A stretch of DNA of 64,000 bases from JAUIIK01 sp041390865 (GTDB lineage: Bacteria; Chloroflexota; Chloroflexia; Thermomicrobiales; CFX8), in the NCBI GenBank assembly GCA_041390865.1, contig JAWKPC010000004.1:248001-312000 (forward strand), read 5' to 3'. Below are positions 54,075 through 62,303 of this stretch, piece after piece; the first letter of the stretch is position 1, and every line of letters begins with the position of its first letter. Under the pieces are notes generated by a model. The model searched no databases. It was given only the letters and a program-made list of their open reading frames with translations, and was not told the origin of the DNA. Position numbers and translations under genes: made by a program.

Positions 54075-56018
54075 TCAGGATTCACCACCCTCTTCGACGA
54101 TCGGAGAATCCTCGAGCGGGACGAGGTTGGGGTAGCCAGGCTCGGGCTGGCGGAGGATTTCGCGAATTGCCTCGGCGAGGTTGTCAACGCTAGCGCCGTC
54201 ATAGTCAGGGAACCATTCGTTCTCGACAGTGCCATCCTCGTCGACCGGCCAGAAAGACTGGTCGCCAACGAGCATGATGCTTGCTGGAGGGAGTTCCGGA
54301 TTCAGTTCGTCGGTGATGAGAAAGAGCAGGATGCGGTTGCCGATCTCGAACTGCGGTTCTCCGTCGTAGCTCTGGGCGCAATCCCCGATTACACCTCCCG
54401 GTCTCCGCAGTCGTAAAGATGGTGAGGGCCTGCCTCGAATCCAGGTATCGACCTCGATCAGGTAGTCGGTGTAAATCGGATACATCTGCTCGATTCCGCT
54501 GCGGTCTTCGACTGCGCCGAAGGCGCTCGGAAATTGCTCGACGACTTCGGCAACGACGATCTGGTCCGACATCCAGACCAGTTGATCGAGCGATTCCATC
54601 CAGACGTAATCGAAGACCCCGGAAAAACTGCATGCAACCGGCCCACCGCCATCGCGGTTGCTGACGAACGCGATCTGCGTTCCATCGGGCGACCAGACTG
54701 GCCCCTCGTCAGAGAACGGGCTGTCGGTCAATCTCTGTAGACCGGTGCCGTCCACGTTGATAACCCAGATGCCTTGCCCTCGGTTGAAGGCGATGCGGGT
54801 TCCGTCGGGTGACCAGGAGGGGAGACTGTCAATCCAGCTACCTCCGTCGGTGAGGCGCCGGATGTTCCTGCCGTCGGCATCCATGATGAAGATGCCGCCC
54901 TCTCCATCGTTCGAGAAGTGACCGAACGCGATCTGCGTCCCGTCCGGTGACCAGACCGGAGCATCCTCGGTCTCATCCTGGTCGAACGTCAGGAGCTGGA
55001 GATTGGTCCCATCGGTGTTGACGGAATAGATGACTGCCGGGCCGTGAGAACCGTTGGTGAAGACCACCTTCGACCCATCAGCCGACCAGTCCGGTGACGA
55101 TGCACCCCCGGCGATTTCGGTGATGCGACGCGGATTCGATCCGTTGCCGTCAGCCACATACAGTTGCTCGAGACCATCGATGTTGCTGGCGTAGTAGATC
55201 TGGCTGTCATTAGCGGACCATTGAACCGAACTGGTGATGGTCGACAGGTCGATCGGCAACGTTTCAAGGCCGGCCCCGTCCGGCTTGACGGCATAGAGCT
55301 TTCCTTCTCCAGAACGATCGGACTGAAAGGTCAAGCGCCCATCGGGCATCCACTCCGGCCGGTGTTCGCCGGCGAGACTCGGCGCGGGGCGGTGCTGGTC
55401 CGAGCCGTCCACATTCATCACATAGATCTCGACGTTGCCGTACTCGGCAATCGGCGTTGTCGGGGTTGGGTCAAACGCAACCGCAGGCGGCGTCGGAGTC
55501 GAGCGAGCGTCGTCCTCCAGCGGCTCGAATAGGAGTAACGTGTCGTCGTTCGCGCCATGCAGCGCAAGCCGCGGTGGATTGAGGAAGTACCTAACGCTCT
55601 TGGCGAGCGCGTCATAGAGACGCTCCTGGAAATTCATCAAGTGCGGTGGCTCGCGGCACAGGGCGTCAGTCGTGAAGAAGTCACCGATCGCGAAGTCTCC
55701 GGAATCGAACGCGCTGAACGGGGCGCCGAATTCATTGCAGCCGCTATAGCCGGAAAGGCGATTGTCTCCGAACTCGAGTGTGACACCGAACGACGGATCG
55801 ACTGGCTCGCCGGCGAGCTCGATGAGCCGCCAGGATGTGCCTTCCAGCGGAGACGCATCGACGGCAGATGCAGTCGGCGACGCTGTTGAGGTGGGGCTTT
55901 GAGCGACCGGCGGGATCGCAGTGTCGTCCGACCTCTGAGTGGGATCGGGATCCCCGCCGGACAGACAGCCAGACAACAAGGCAGATGCGACCAATATCAA
56001 AACGAGGATGCGCGACAT
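54075..56018 (-). CDS. Lipoprotein with META domain and TolB-like propeller
   Basis: About 647 residues. Lipobox LLSGC near residue 18, then a META domain (LEGTSWRLIELAGEPVDPSF, GYSGCNEFGAPFSAFDSGDF), then TolB/PD40-type blades (SSPDWSADGSKVVFTNGSHG, DAPVWSPDGTQIAFGHFSND, LPSWSPDGTRIAFNRGQGI, GPVWSPDGTQIAFVSNRDGG) and a C-terminal region of about 190 residues without a clear family (VWMSDQIVVAEVVEQFPSAF). Such proteins are surface binding platforms. The ATG at 56018 gives the lipoprotein signal; the frame is open further upstream. Confidence 0.85.
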   Translation of the reverse strand: MSRILVLILVASALLSGCLSGGDPDPTQRSDDTAIPPVAQSPTSTASPTASAVDASPLEGTSWRLIELAGEPVDPSFGVTLEFGDNRLSGYSGCNEFGAPFSAFDSGDFAIGDFFTTDALCREPPHLMNFQERLYDALAKSVRYFLNPPRLALHGANDDTLLLFEPLEDDARSTPTPPAVAFDPTPTTPIAEYGNVEIYVMNVDGSDQHRPAPSLAGEHRPEWMPDGRLTFQSDRSGEGKLYAVKPDGAGLETLPIDLSTITSSVQWSANDSQIYYASNIDGLEQLYVADGNGSNPRRITEIAGGASSPDWSADGSKVVFTNGSHGPAVIYSVNTDGTNLQLLTFDQDETEDAPVWSPDGTQIAFGHFSNDGEGGIFIMDADGRNIRRLTDGGSWIDSLPSWSPDGTRIAFNRGQGIWVINVDGTGLQRLTDSPFSDEGPVWSPDGTQIAFVSNRDGGGPVACSFSGVFDYVWMESLDQLVWMSDQIVVAEVVEQFPSAFGAVEDRSGIEQMYPIYTDYLIEVDTWIRGRPSPSLRLRRPGGVIGDCAQSYDGEPQFEIGNRILLFLITDELNPELPPASIMLVGDQSFWPVDEDGTVENEWFPDYDGASVDNLAEAIREILRQPEPGYPNLVPLEDSPIVEEGGES

Positions 56019-56254
56019 AGAGGATGCTCCGCGGGATGTGAAGAGAGCGACGATTCTCTGCTGATCAGTAAACGTTGCACAACGCGGACCGGCTCTATCG
56101 GTGCGCCTCATGTGAGCCGGGGAGCCGCACAAGCCAGTTCAGACAATTGGGCTATGTTCGATGCGCGAGCGGCTTCCGTAAGGTAAGGTCGCATCAATCA
56201 GATCTGCCCGGCTTCCGGGCCGTATAGAACGCGACCGCAATGAAAGGGCTGCCG

Positions 56255-57514
56255 ATGCGATTGCTCCGTCTACTCTGGGTAGCGCTGATCGTCGCCGGAG
56301 GGTCGGCGCTGACGCTGGTTCCCGCCGCGGCGGTCGAGATCGGCGATGACTACTTCGCCAATACCTGGAGCCGCACCGACCTGCCGGTCGCGAACAGCGA
56401 GGCCACCCGCACCTGGATGTGGGGACCGGCAGCCTTCACCTCGGCAATGGAAGAGTGGTATGAGGAAGGCGTCGGCAACGCCCGGGTCGTCCAGTATTTC
56501 GACAAGACCCGGATGGAGATCTCGACCGATCCCACCGCCGACCCCAGCTCGATCTGGTATGTCACGAACGGCCTGCTGGCCAGGGAGCTCGTGACCGGCG
56601 AGCTCCAGATGGGCGACAACGATTTCCTCTCGCTCGAACCAGCCGACGTCAACGTCGCCGGTGACGCGGACGACCAGAACGGGCCGATGTACTCGTCCTT
56701 CGTCGACATCCTCGGCGATGATCCGCTCCAGGAGGGGACGATCATCACCCAGCGCATCCACCGCGACGGCTCGGCGACCAACGATCCGAGCCTCTTCGAT
56801 CAGAATGTCGCCGCCACGCACTTCGTCCCCGAAACGAATCACACCGTCGCCGGCCCGTTCTGGAGCTTCATGAACTCGACCGGGACGGTCTACGAGAACG
56901 GCCAGTACGTCGACGGTCAGATGTTCCAGAACCCGTTCTTCGCGACCGGCCTGCCGATCAGCGAGGCGTACTGGGCCGACGTCAAAGTCGGCGGCGTCCA
57001 GCAGCTCGTGCTGATCCAGGTCTTCGAGCGAAGGGTCCTGACCTACACCCCGGCCAATCCCGCCGAATGGCAGGTCGAGGCCGGCAACGTCGGCCAGCAC
57101 TACTACCGCTGGCGCTACCTGACCGACATCCCGACCGAACCCCCGGCCGTCACCAGTGGAGACCACGAGCAGCTCGGGCCGAACTTCCTTCCGACATGGC
57201 CGGTTGACTACGACGGCCAGGCGATGGTCTCGTTCGGCAATCAGGCGCCGTACCAGATGACCGTTCAGCTGGACGGACCGGTCTCGCGGACGGTCACGAT
57301 ACCGCCCTGCGACAGCTGTCAGGTGTACCCGATCACCGCGCCGCCATCGTCCTGCATCGACGAGATCCCCTGGCACGACGAGTTCCTGCCGCCGGGGAAT
57401 TACCGGGTCCAGATCAGCTGGAACGGCAGCCAGACATCGATGCTGGCCGGCCCGCAGACCTACGTGCCGGACGCAGGATATGGGACCTGTTTCTTTATCC
57501 TGGAAGGTCTCTAG
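56255..57514 (+). CDS. Secreted protein of an unnamed family, paralogue 3
   Basis: About 419 residues. Signal peptide LLRLLWVALIVAGGSALTLV, cleavage after AAA. Conserved domain: YFANTWSRTDLPVANSEATR, RVVQYFDKTRMEISTDPTAD, IWYVTNGLLARELVTGELQM, PFFATGLPISEAYWADVKVG, VLIQVFERRVLTYTPANPAE, VEAGNVGQHYYRWRY. The Cys-bearing C-terminal domain (IPPCDSCQVYPITAPPSSCI, then VPDAGYGTCFFILEGL) is the one in paralogue 2. The ATG at 56255 follows AAAGG; the ATG at 56240 is possible but contains that site. It is divergent from the META lipoprotein gene. Confidence 0.87.
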   Translation: MRLLRLLWVALIVAGGSALTLVPAAAVEIGDDYFANTWSRTDLPVANSEATRTWMWGPAAFTSAMEEWYEEGVGNARVVQYFDKTRMEISTDPTADPSSIWYVTNGLLARELVTGELQMGDNDFLSLEPADVNVAGDADDQNGPMYSSFVDILGDDPLQEGTIITQRIHRDGSATNDPSLFDQNVAATHFVPETNHTVAGPFWSFMNSTGTVYENGQYVDGQMFQNPFFATGLPISEAYWADVKVGGVQQLVLIQVFERRVLTYTPANPAEWQVEAGNVGQHYYRWRYLTDIPTEPPAVTSGDHEQLGPNFLPTWPVDYDGQAMVSFGNQAPYQMTVQLDGPVSRTVTIPPCDSCQVYPITAPPSSCIDEIPWHDEFLPPGNYRVQISWNGSQTSMLAGPQTYVPDAGYGTCFFILEGL

Positions 57515-57540
57515 GCGTTACGATTCGACAGCAAGCCACT

Positions 57541-57570
57541 TTGACGGCATAATCGAGATGTACGTACAGT
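57541..57570 (+). promoter_or_regulatory. Promoter with GTACGTAC palindrome upstream of GH15
   Basis: TTGACG, 18-base spacer, TACAGT. GTACGTAC (57560-57567) overlaps the -10 box, as at the recJ and PBP promoters. The predicted transcript start is just ahead of the hairpin at 57581. Confidence 0.5.
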
Positions 57571-57580
57571 ACGGAAACAA

Positions 57581-57606
57581 GAGGGGGCGGGCCGATTCGC
57601 CCCCTC
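57581..57606 (+). terminator. Hairpin between paralogue 3 and GH15
   Basis: GAGGGGGCG and CGCCCCCTC form a perfect nine-base stem with an eight-base loop, followed by GATTCTTC. It terminates paralogue 3, but because it lies behind the GTACGTAC promoter it is also the 5' leader of the GH15 transcript. Confidence 0.6.
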
Positions 57607-57634
57607 GATTCTTCATCAACGGGTCGGTCGGGCA

Positions 57635-59551
57635 TTGTCAGGTTCAACACTCCGCTACAGGCGTGACACAGCAGGTTACCTCCCAATCGAAGCCTACGGC
57701 GCGGTCGGAAATGGCCGCACCGTCGCCCTGATCGGTAGCGACGCGTCGATCGACTGGCTCTGCTTCCCCCGCATCGACGGTTCGAGCGTCTTCGGCCGCA
57801 TTCTCGATAGCCAGAAAGGCGGCCACTGGCAGATCTGCCCGGTCGGGGACTGGAACGTCCGCCGTCACTACATCGAAGACACCAACGTCCTGGTCACCCG
57901 ATTCGAAACGGATTCCGGCATCGCCGAGATCGTCGATTTCATGCCGTCGATCGGGTTCGGAGCGAACCTCGGAATCGTTGACCGGCTCTTCTCCGGCATG
58001 GTGATCCGGATCGTCCGGGGCGTCGAGGGCAGCGTCCGGCTGCGCCAGGAGATCGCCCCGAGCTTCGACTACGGCCGGGACCGCCCGGTGTTCGAGCTGG
58101 TGCCGGGACGCGGCGCGCTCGTCAAGGGGCGCAAGGAGTACCTGTCAATCAGCAGTCCCTGCCCGCTGGAGATCGGCGAGCAGGCGCTGACGTCCGAAAT
58201 CGTCACCCGAGAAGATGAGGAACTCCACTTCATCGCCAGCTATCACGGATCGCCGGCAGCGCTCTGGGTCGGCATGGCCCCGGGGACGTCGGACCGGCTC
58301 TTCGGCTACGAGCTGCTCGGCTGGCGAACCTGGATCAGCCGCTGCGAGTACGAGGGACCGTACAGCGAGCACGTCCGGCGCAGCGCGCTGACCCTGAAAC
58401 TGCTCGACTACATGCCGACCGGCGCGATGGCGGCCGCCGCGACGACCTCGCTCCCGGAAGACCTCGGCGGCGTCAGGAACTGGGACTATCGCTATTCGTG
58501 GGTGAGAGACACAACCTACGCGATCTATTCCTTTATGTCTATTGGCTATCGCGAGGAAGCGGAGTCGTTCTTCCAGTGGATCGTCGATGCCACGAATCTC
58601 CAGGCCTCGCAGCTTCAGATCATGTACAGCGTCGGCGGAGAGACGGACCTGACCGAGCACGAGCTGCCCCATCTCGAAGGCTACCGGGGTTCCAGCCCGG
58701 TCCGGATCGGCAATGGCGCGTACAACCAGAAGCAGCTCGACGTCTGGGCGGAGCTCATCGACGCGGCACACACCTACCGCCGCTTCGGCGGGACAATCTC
58801 GGAAACGCTCTGGAACTATCTGGCATCGGTCGTCAACCAGGTGCTCTTCCACTGGCGCGAACCCGATTCCGGCATCTGGGAAGTCCGCAGCGAGCCGCAA
58901 CGGATGACCTATTCGAACGTCATGAGCTGGGTCGCCCTCGACCGGGCCATCAGGCTCGGCCAGGTCGACCGCCGCGCCGCTCCATACGACCTCTGGGAGA
59001 AGACGCGCGACGAGATCTACGCCGAGGTCATGAGCCTGGGCGTCGATCAGGAAACCGGGATCTTCACCCAGGCGTTCGGCTCCAGCGAGCTGGATGCGTC
59101 GACGCTGTCTTTCCCGCTCCGCCACTTCATCGACGCAAATCACCCGGTTATGTCACGAACCATCGACGCGATATCCCGCGAGCTCACCGATTCCGGGCTG
59201 GTGGCCCGCTATAAGGTCTCGGACAACGGCTCGAACCTCGACGGCCTGGCGGGCGACGAAGGCCACTTCGTGCTGACGTCATGCTGGCTGATCGACTGCA
59301 TGATCGCGCGCGGCGAGCTGGACTGCGCGAAGCAGCGTCTGGAACTGCTCCTCGCCCGGGCTAACGACCTCGGGCTCTACGCCGAGCAGATCCACCCGCA
59401 GACCGGCGAGCATGCTGGGAATTTCCCCCAGGCTTTCAGTCACCTGGGGATCATCAACTCGATCATCAACTATGCCCGCGCCATCGGCGAGTTCGAAGGC
59501 GCAAGTCGCCTGGCCCCCGACGCCATGCTCACCGGAGCGGTCGAGGACTAG
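57635..59551 (+). CDS. Glycoside hydrolase family 15 (glucoamylase/trehalase-like)
   Basis: 638 residues. YLPIEAYGAVGNGRTVALIG and DASIDWLCFPRIDGSSVFGR are the N-terminal beta-domain; GGVRNWDYRYSWVRDTTYAI is the first catalytic block of the (alpha/alpha)6 barrel, EEAESFFQWIVDATN the next, and the last, YAEQIHPQTGEHAGNFPQAF, carries the second catalytic Glu. GH15 enzymes release glucose from alpha-glucans or trehalose. No signal peptide is seen, so action is cytoplasmic on stored glycogen or trehalose. The start is uncertain: TTG at 57635 is used because no better in-frame codon precedes the conserved YLPIE. Confidence 0.9.
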   Translation: MSGSTLRYRRDTAGYLPIEAYGAVGNGRTVALIGSDASIDWLCFPRIDGSSVFGRILDSQKGGHWQICPVGDWNVRRHYIEDTNVLVTRFETDSGIAEIVDFMPSIGFGANLGIVDRLFSGMVIRIVRGVEGSVRLRQEIAPSFDYGRDRPVFELVPGRGALVKGRKEYLSISSPCPLEIGEQALTSEIVTREDEELHFIASYHGSPAALWVGMAPGTSDRLFGYELLGWRTWISRCEYEGPYSEHVRRSALTLKLLDYMPTGAMAAAATTSLPEDLGGVRNWDYRYSWVRDTTYAIYSFMSIGYREEAESFFQWIVDATNLQASQLQIMYSVGGETDLTEHELPHLEGYRGSSPVRIGNGAYNQKQLDVWAELIDAAHTYRRFGGTISETLWNYLASVVNQVLFHWREPDSGIWEVRSEPQRMTYSNVMSWVALDRAIRLGQVDRRAAPYDLWEKTRDEIYAEVMSLGVDQETGIFTQAFGSSELDASTLSFPLRHFIDANHPVMSRTIDAISRELTDSGLVARYKVSDNGSNLDGLAGDEGHFVLTSCWLIDCMIARGELDCAKQRLELLLARANDLGLYAEQIHPQTGEHAGNFPQAFSHLGIINSIINYARAIGEFEGASRLAPDAMLTGAVED

Positions 59552-59631
59552 CCCCTGCCGGCTACGCTCGAACTCTCAATGGTAGGGACGTGGGCCCAGA
59601 GGCACTTGCTGCAACTGATTCCTGGTAAAAC

Positions 59632-59745
59632 GAAATCATGTCGGAGACTTCCTGAATCTCCTGTCCAACCTAACGCGCAAGTAGCACGGCAATGCATCGC
59701 ATTGCCGGTACAGGGCACGAAAAGCATTCATCCCGATTTCGTATT
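59632..59745. repeat. Dispersed repeat, copy 2
   Basis: Inverted partner of 45241-45355. Shared blocks include ATCATGTCGGAGACTTCC and GGCAATGCATCGCATTGC, the latter part of a 19-base palindrome (59688-59706). The pair shows the repeat is about 115 bases long and not gene-derived. Confidence 0.7.
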
Positions 59746-59861
59746 ACGTCATCCTGAGCGGAGGCTTTGCGAAGTCGAAGGATCTCGTTGCCATTCTGGA
59801 GATTTACTGGGCAAGTAGATCCTTAGTACCCAATCCGCCGTCGCTCCGTCAGGATGACGTA
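59745..59861. mobile_element. 117-base element with 13-base perfect terminal inverted repeats
   Basis: TACGTCATCCTGA at the left end and TCAGGATGACGTA at the right end are exact complements. Inside is a second pair, AAGGATC and GATCCTT. Size and structure are MITE-like, with no coding capacity. A fragment matching the right end occurs at 42492-42515. It abuts the dispersed repeat without spacer. Confidence 0.6.
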
Positions 59862-59999
59862 GTAGTGATATTTCGGATTCCAGACCGCGGGAATGCCCCG
59901 AAATTCCGCGTCAGATCAGACCACACCCAGTACTCGGCGAAACAAGCGGACCGGGCCTGTCGTCAGTACACACTCATCCTGCGATCTCGTACGACCTGC

Positions 60000-60479
60000 C
60001 TAAGAGTTCAGCCCAAGCGCCTCGGCGACGTCGTTGCTGTGAGCGGTCGAGTGCATGCCGCCGCTGCCGACCAGGATGTCGCTCGCCGGCATCTCGCCGC
60101 GAGGGGTGACGACCGTTGCCGCCAGGGTGTCGTCGTCCAGGTCCTTGACCTGCTCGGCCAGCGACTCGTGGACGGTTCGGAACTGGGAGAGCAGCTCGTC
60201 CCGCGACTTGCCGGAGTATTCATCGACGACCTGCTGGTTCCAGGAATCGACGTCGAAGTCGCCGTCGGCGGATTGCGGCATCTCGCCGCCCCGCGCCATG
60301 TGAAGGACCATGTCATAGGTGCTCTGCCGGCCTGCCAGGTGGGCGAGGATCTCTTTCGCGGTCCAACCGTTCTCGTAGACCTCGGTCGCCAGCTGCTCGT
60401 CGGTTAGCCCGCCGAATGTCTGGTTGACCGACTCGATACCCTGATTGATCGCCCCGACAATCTCTTCTCGCGTAGCCAA
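60000..60479 (-). CDS. DinB-fold protein (maleylpyruvate isomerase-like N domain)
   Basis: 159 residues, four helices with REEIVGAINQGIESVNQTFG, VYENGWTAKEILAHLAGRQS and a late His pair (GGMHSTAHSNDVAEALGL). The His positions fit a DinB metal site (AHLAG; HSTAHSND). The families it resembles include mycothiol- and bacillithiol-dependent enzymes; which thiol this organism uses is unknown. The start MATREEIV is clear. Confidence 0.78.
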   Translation of the reverse strand: MATREEIVGAINQGIESVNQTFGGLTDEQLATEVYENGWTAKEILAHLAGRQSTYDMVLHMARGGEMPQSADGDFDVDSWNQQVVDEYSGKSRDELLSQFRTVHESLAEQVKDLDDDTLAATVVTPRGEMPASDILVGSGGMHSTAHSNDVAEALGLNS

Positions 60480-60529
60480 GATGCCTGCTCCTTCTCTCGA
60501 ACGCTATTCGAATCCTCTCTATCGTAGCC

Positions 60530-61537
60530 CTAACGAACCAGGAAACCACCGGCGAGAGGATCATCCGGCTCGACGATGAAGCTGTGCAGTCCGGTGATGT
60601 ACGCCCGGCCCGCGATCTCGGGAACGATCGCCGGAAGCTCTCCGATATCGGCTGTCTCGATCACCCGGCCGGTAAACGCCGTCCCGGTAATGCTCTCGTG
60701 GACCCAGGGACGGTCGACACCGACCTCTTCGCTGGCATGAAGCCAGGCAAGCCGAGCGGCCGTGCCGGTCCCGCAGGGTGAGCGGTCCACCTCACCGTCA
60801 GCGAAGATCGTCACGTTGCGGCCATCCGCCTCGGGGCTCTGTGGGGTTCCGGTGATGATCGTCCCGTAGATTCCCCTGAGATCCGGTTCGAGCGGATGGC
60901 GGACGTCAAGCTGCGCCTCGACCGCGTGTTTGACTTGCATCCCGAATTCGATCAGGTCATCGATCCGGCCCGGCTCGACGTTCAGTCCCGCCAGAGCTGC
61001 TTCAGCCAGCGCGTAGAACGCGCCGCCATAGACCACCTGGACGGTGAGATCTCCATAGCTGGTCTGGACCTGGACGCCGTCGCTGAAGACGAATGACGGG
61101 ACATTCGTGAATGCCACGTCCGTAACCCTTCCGCCCTCCAGCGTTGCCCGGGCCTGGATCAGTCCGGCAGGGCTGTCATATGCGATCGCGGCACTGCCGC
61201 CGCCGGCCGGGTGCATCCCGGTTTCAAGGAGAATCGTCGTGACGGCGATGATCCCGTGGCCGCACATGGTCGAGTAGCCCTCGTTGTGCATGAAGAGGAC
61301 GCCGTAATCGGCTTCGTCGGTGACAGGCGGCGTCAGAATCGCGCCGTACATGTCGGCATGGCCGCGGGGCTCCCACATCAGGACGCGTCGCAGATCATCA
61401 TGCTCGGCCAGCATCTCGGCCCGCCGTTCGAGGATCGTCGCGCCATGCAGCCGGGGCACGCCGCTGGTGATAAGCCGCAACGGTTCTCCGGCCGCATGCG
61501 CGTCGACCGTGGTGATGATCCTTCGTATGCCTGACAT
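60530..61537 (-). CDS. Proline racemase family protein, hydroxyproline 2-epimerase type
   Basis: 335 residues. Two active-site Cys residues are both present: Cys 92 in YSTMCGHGIIAVT and Cys 255 in DRSPCGTGTAARL. Having both argues for an epimerase or racemase (4-hydroxyproline 2-epimerase or proline racemase) rather than trans-3-hydroxyproline dehydratase, where the first or second Cys is replaced. VDAHAAGEPLRLITSGVP is the usual start. No hydroxyproline oxidase or deaminase is next to it. Cytoplasmic. Confidence 0.88.
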   Translation of the reverse strand: MSGIRRIITTVDAHAAGEPLRLITSGVPRLHGATILERRAEMLAEHDDLRRVLMWEPRGHADMYGAILTPPVTDEADYGVLFMHNEGYSTMCGHGIIAVTTILLETGMHPAGGGSAAIAYDSPAGLIQARATLEGGRVTDVAFTNVPSFVFSDGVQVQTSYGDLTVQVVYGGAFYALAEAALAGLNVEPGRIDDLIEFGMQVKHAVEAQLDVRHPLEPDLRGIYGTIITGTPQSPEADGRNVTIFADGEVDRSPCGTGTAARLAWLHASEEVGVDRPWVHESITGTAFTGRVIETADIGELPAIVPEIAGRAYITGLHSFIVEPDDPLAGGFLVR

Positions 61538-61624
61538 CGCGCTCTCGATTCGTGACGCTTTTCACAAGCTGATATAGGATTGACTGAATTCGTCCGTCGC
61601 CCGTTCACCAGCAAGGTACGCCGG

Positions 61625-62230
61625 GTGGAAACTCAGAACAGCACAACACTGCAACCGAATCGTAGAACAGGACACGGCAGCGCCGAAGCACGGAAAGCCA
61701 GCCGAATCTGGGTTCCGATCGTGGCCCTGGCTGTCGTCGTCCTGGCCACGGCCAGCGCGCTCTACTCATTGAGCCGGCCATCGATCCCGGATGAGATCGA
61801 GGGATTAATCGCCTACGGCGACATCCCGAGCGAGATCGTTGACGGGCCGGTTGACTACAGTATGGATCCTCCGGCTGGCGGCCAGCACGCGGCGATGCCG
61901 CTCGAATGTGGTCTCTACTTCCATCCGGTCGAGAACGAGAAGGCGGTCGCATCGCTTGCGACCGGCGCCATCTGGGTCGCGTATGATCCCGATGCATTGA
62001 GCGAGTCCCAGCTTGAGGATCTCAAAGTGTTCGGCGAGGGCAACGAAGACGTCCTGATGACGCCGTACCCGGATCTCCCGCATCCGGTCGTCATCAGTGC
62101 CTGGGGCTTCCAACTCTACCCCGACTCGCCGACCGATCCGCGCATCGCCTCGTTCATCCGGGACTACAAGAACGCGGATTCAGCGCCGTACTCGGATCTC
62201 CTCTGCCACGCCGATGAGGAGATCTCTTGA
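61625..62230 (+). CDS. DUF3105 membrane-anchored protein
   Basis: About 201 residues. One membrane segment (IWVPIVALAVVVLATASALY), then the DUF3105 pattern: VDYSMDPPAGGQHAAMPLEC, GLYFHPVENEKAVASLATGA. In most members the last block contains LEHG with the conserved His; here it reads LATG, so that His is missing. Extracytoplasmic; function unknown in general. The start is uncertain: GTG 61625 is used because of a nearby AAGG; TTG 61580 is also in frame. Confidence 0.72.
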   Translation: METQNSTTLQPNRRTGHGSAEARKASRIWVPIVALAVVVLATASALYSLSRPSIPDEIEGLIAYGDIPSEIVDGPVDYSMDPPAGGQHAAMPLECGLYFHPVENEKAVASLATGAIWVAYDPDALSESQLEDLKVFGEGNEDVLMTPYPDLPHPVVISAWGFQLYPDSPTDPRIASFIRDYKNADSAPYSDLLCHADEEIS

Positions 62231-62303
62231 CTTCCAACGACGGCGATAGCCGCCCGGCGATGCACGGGCGGCTGTAACGTCCAGGTCGTTTCGAAGGATC
62301 TGG

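Larger units (their letters stand above)
59552..59999. other. Repeat-rich intergenic region
   Basis: About 450 bases without a gene. It holds a copy of the dispersed repeat (59632-59745) directly joined to a 117-base element with terminal inverted repeats (59745-59861). The remaining flanks show nothing I can identify. Confidence 0.6.

Noticed and set aside
58145..59143. 332-codon open frame on the minus strand
   Set aside because: Mirror of the GH15 gene, whose catalytic blocks are clear.
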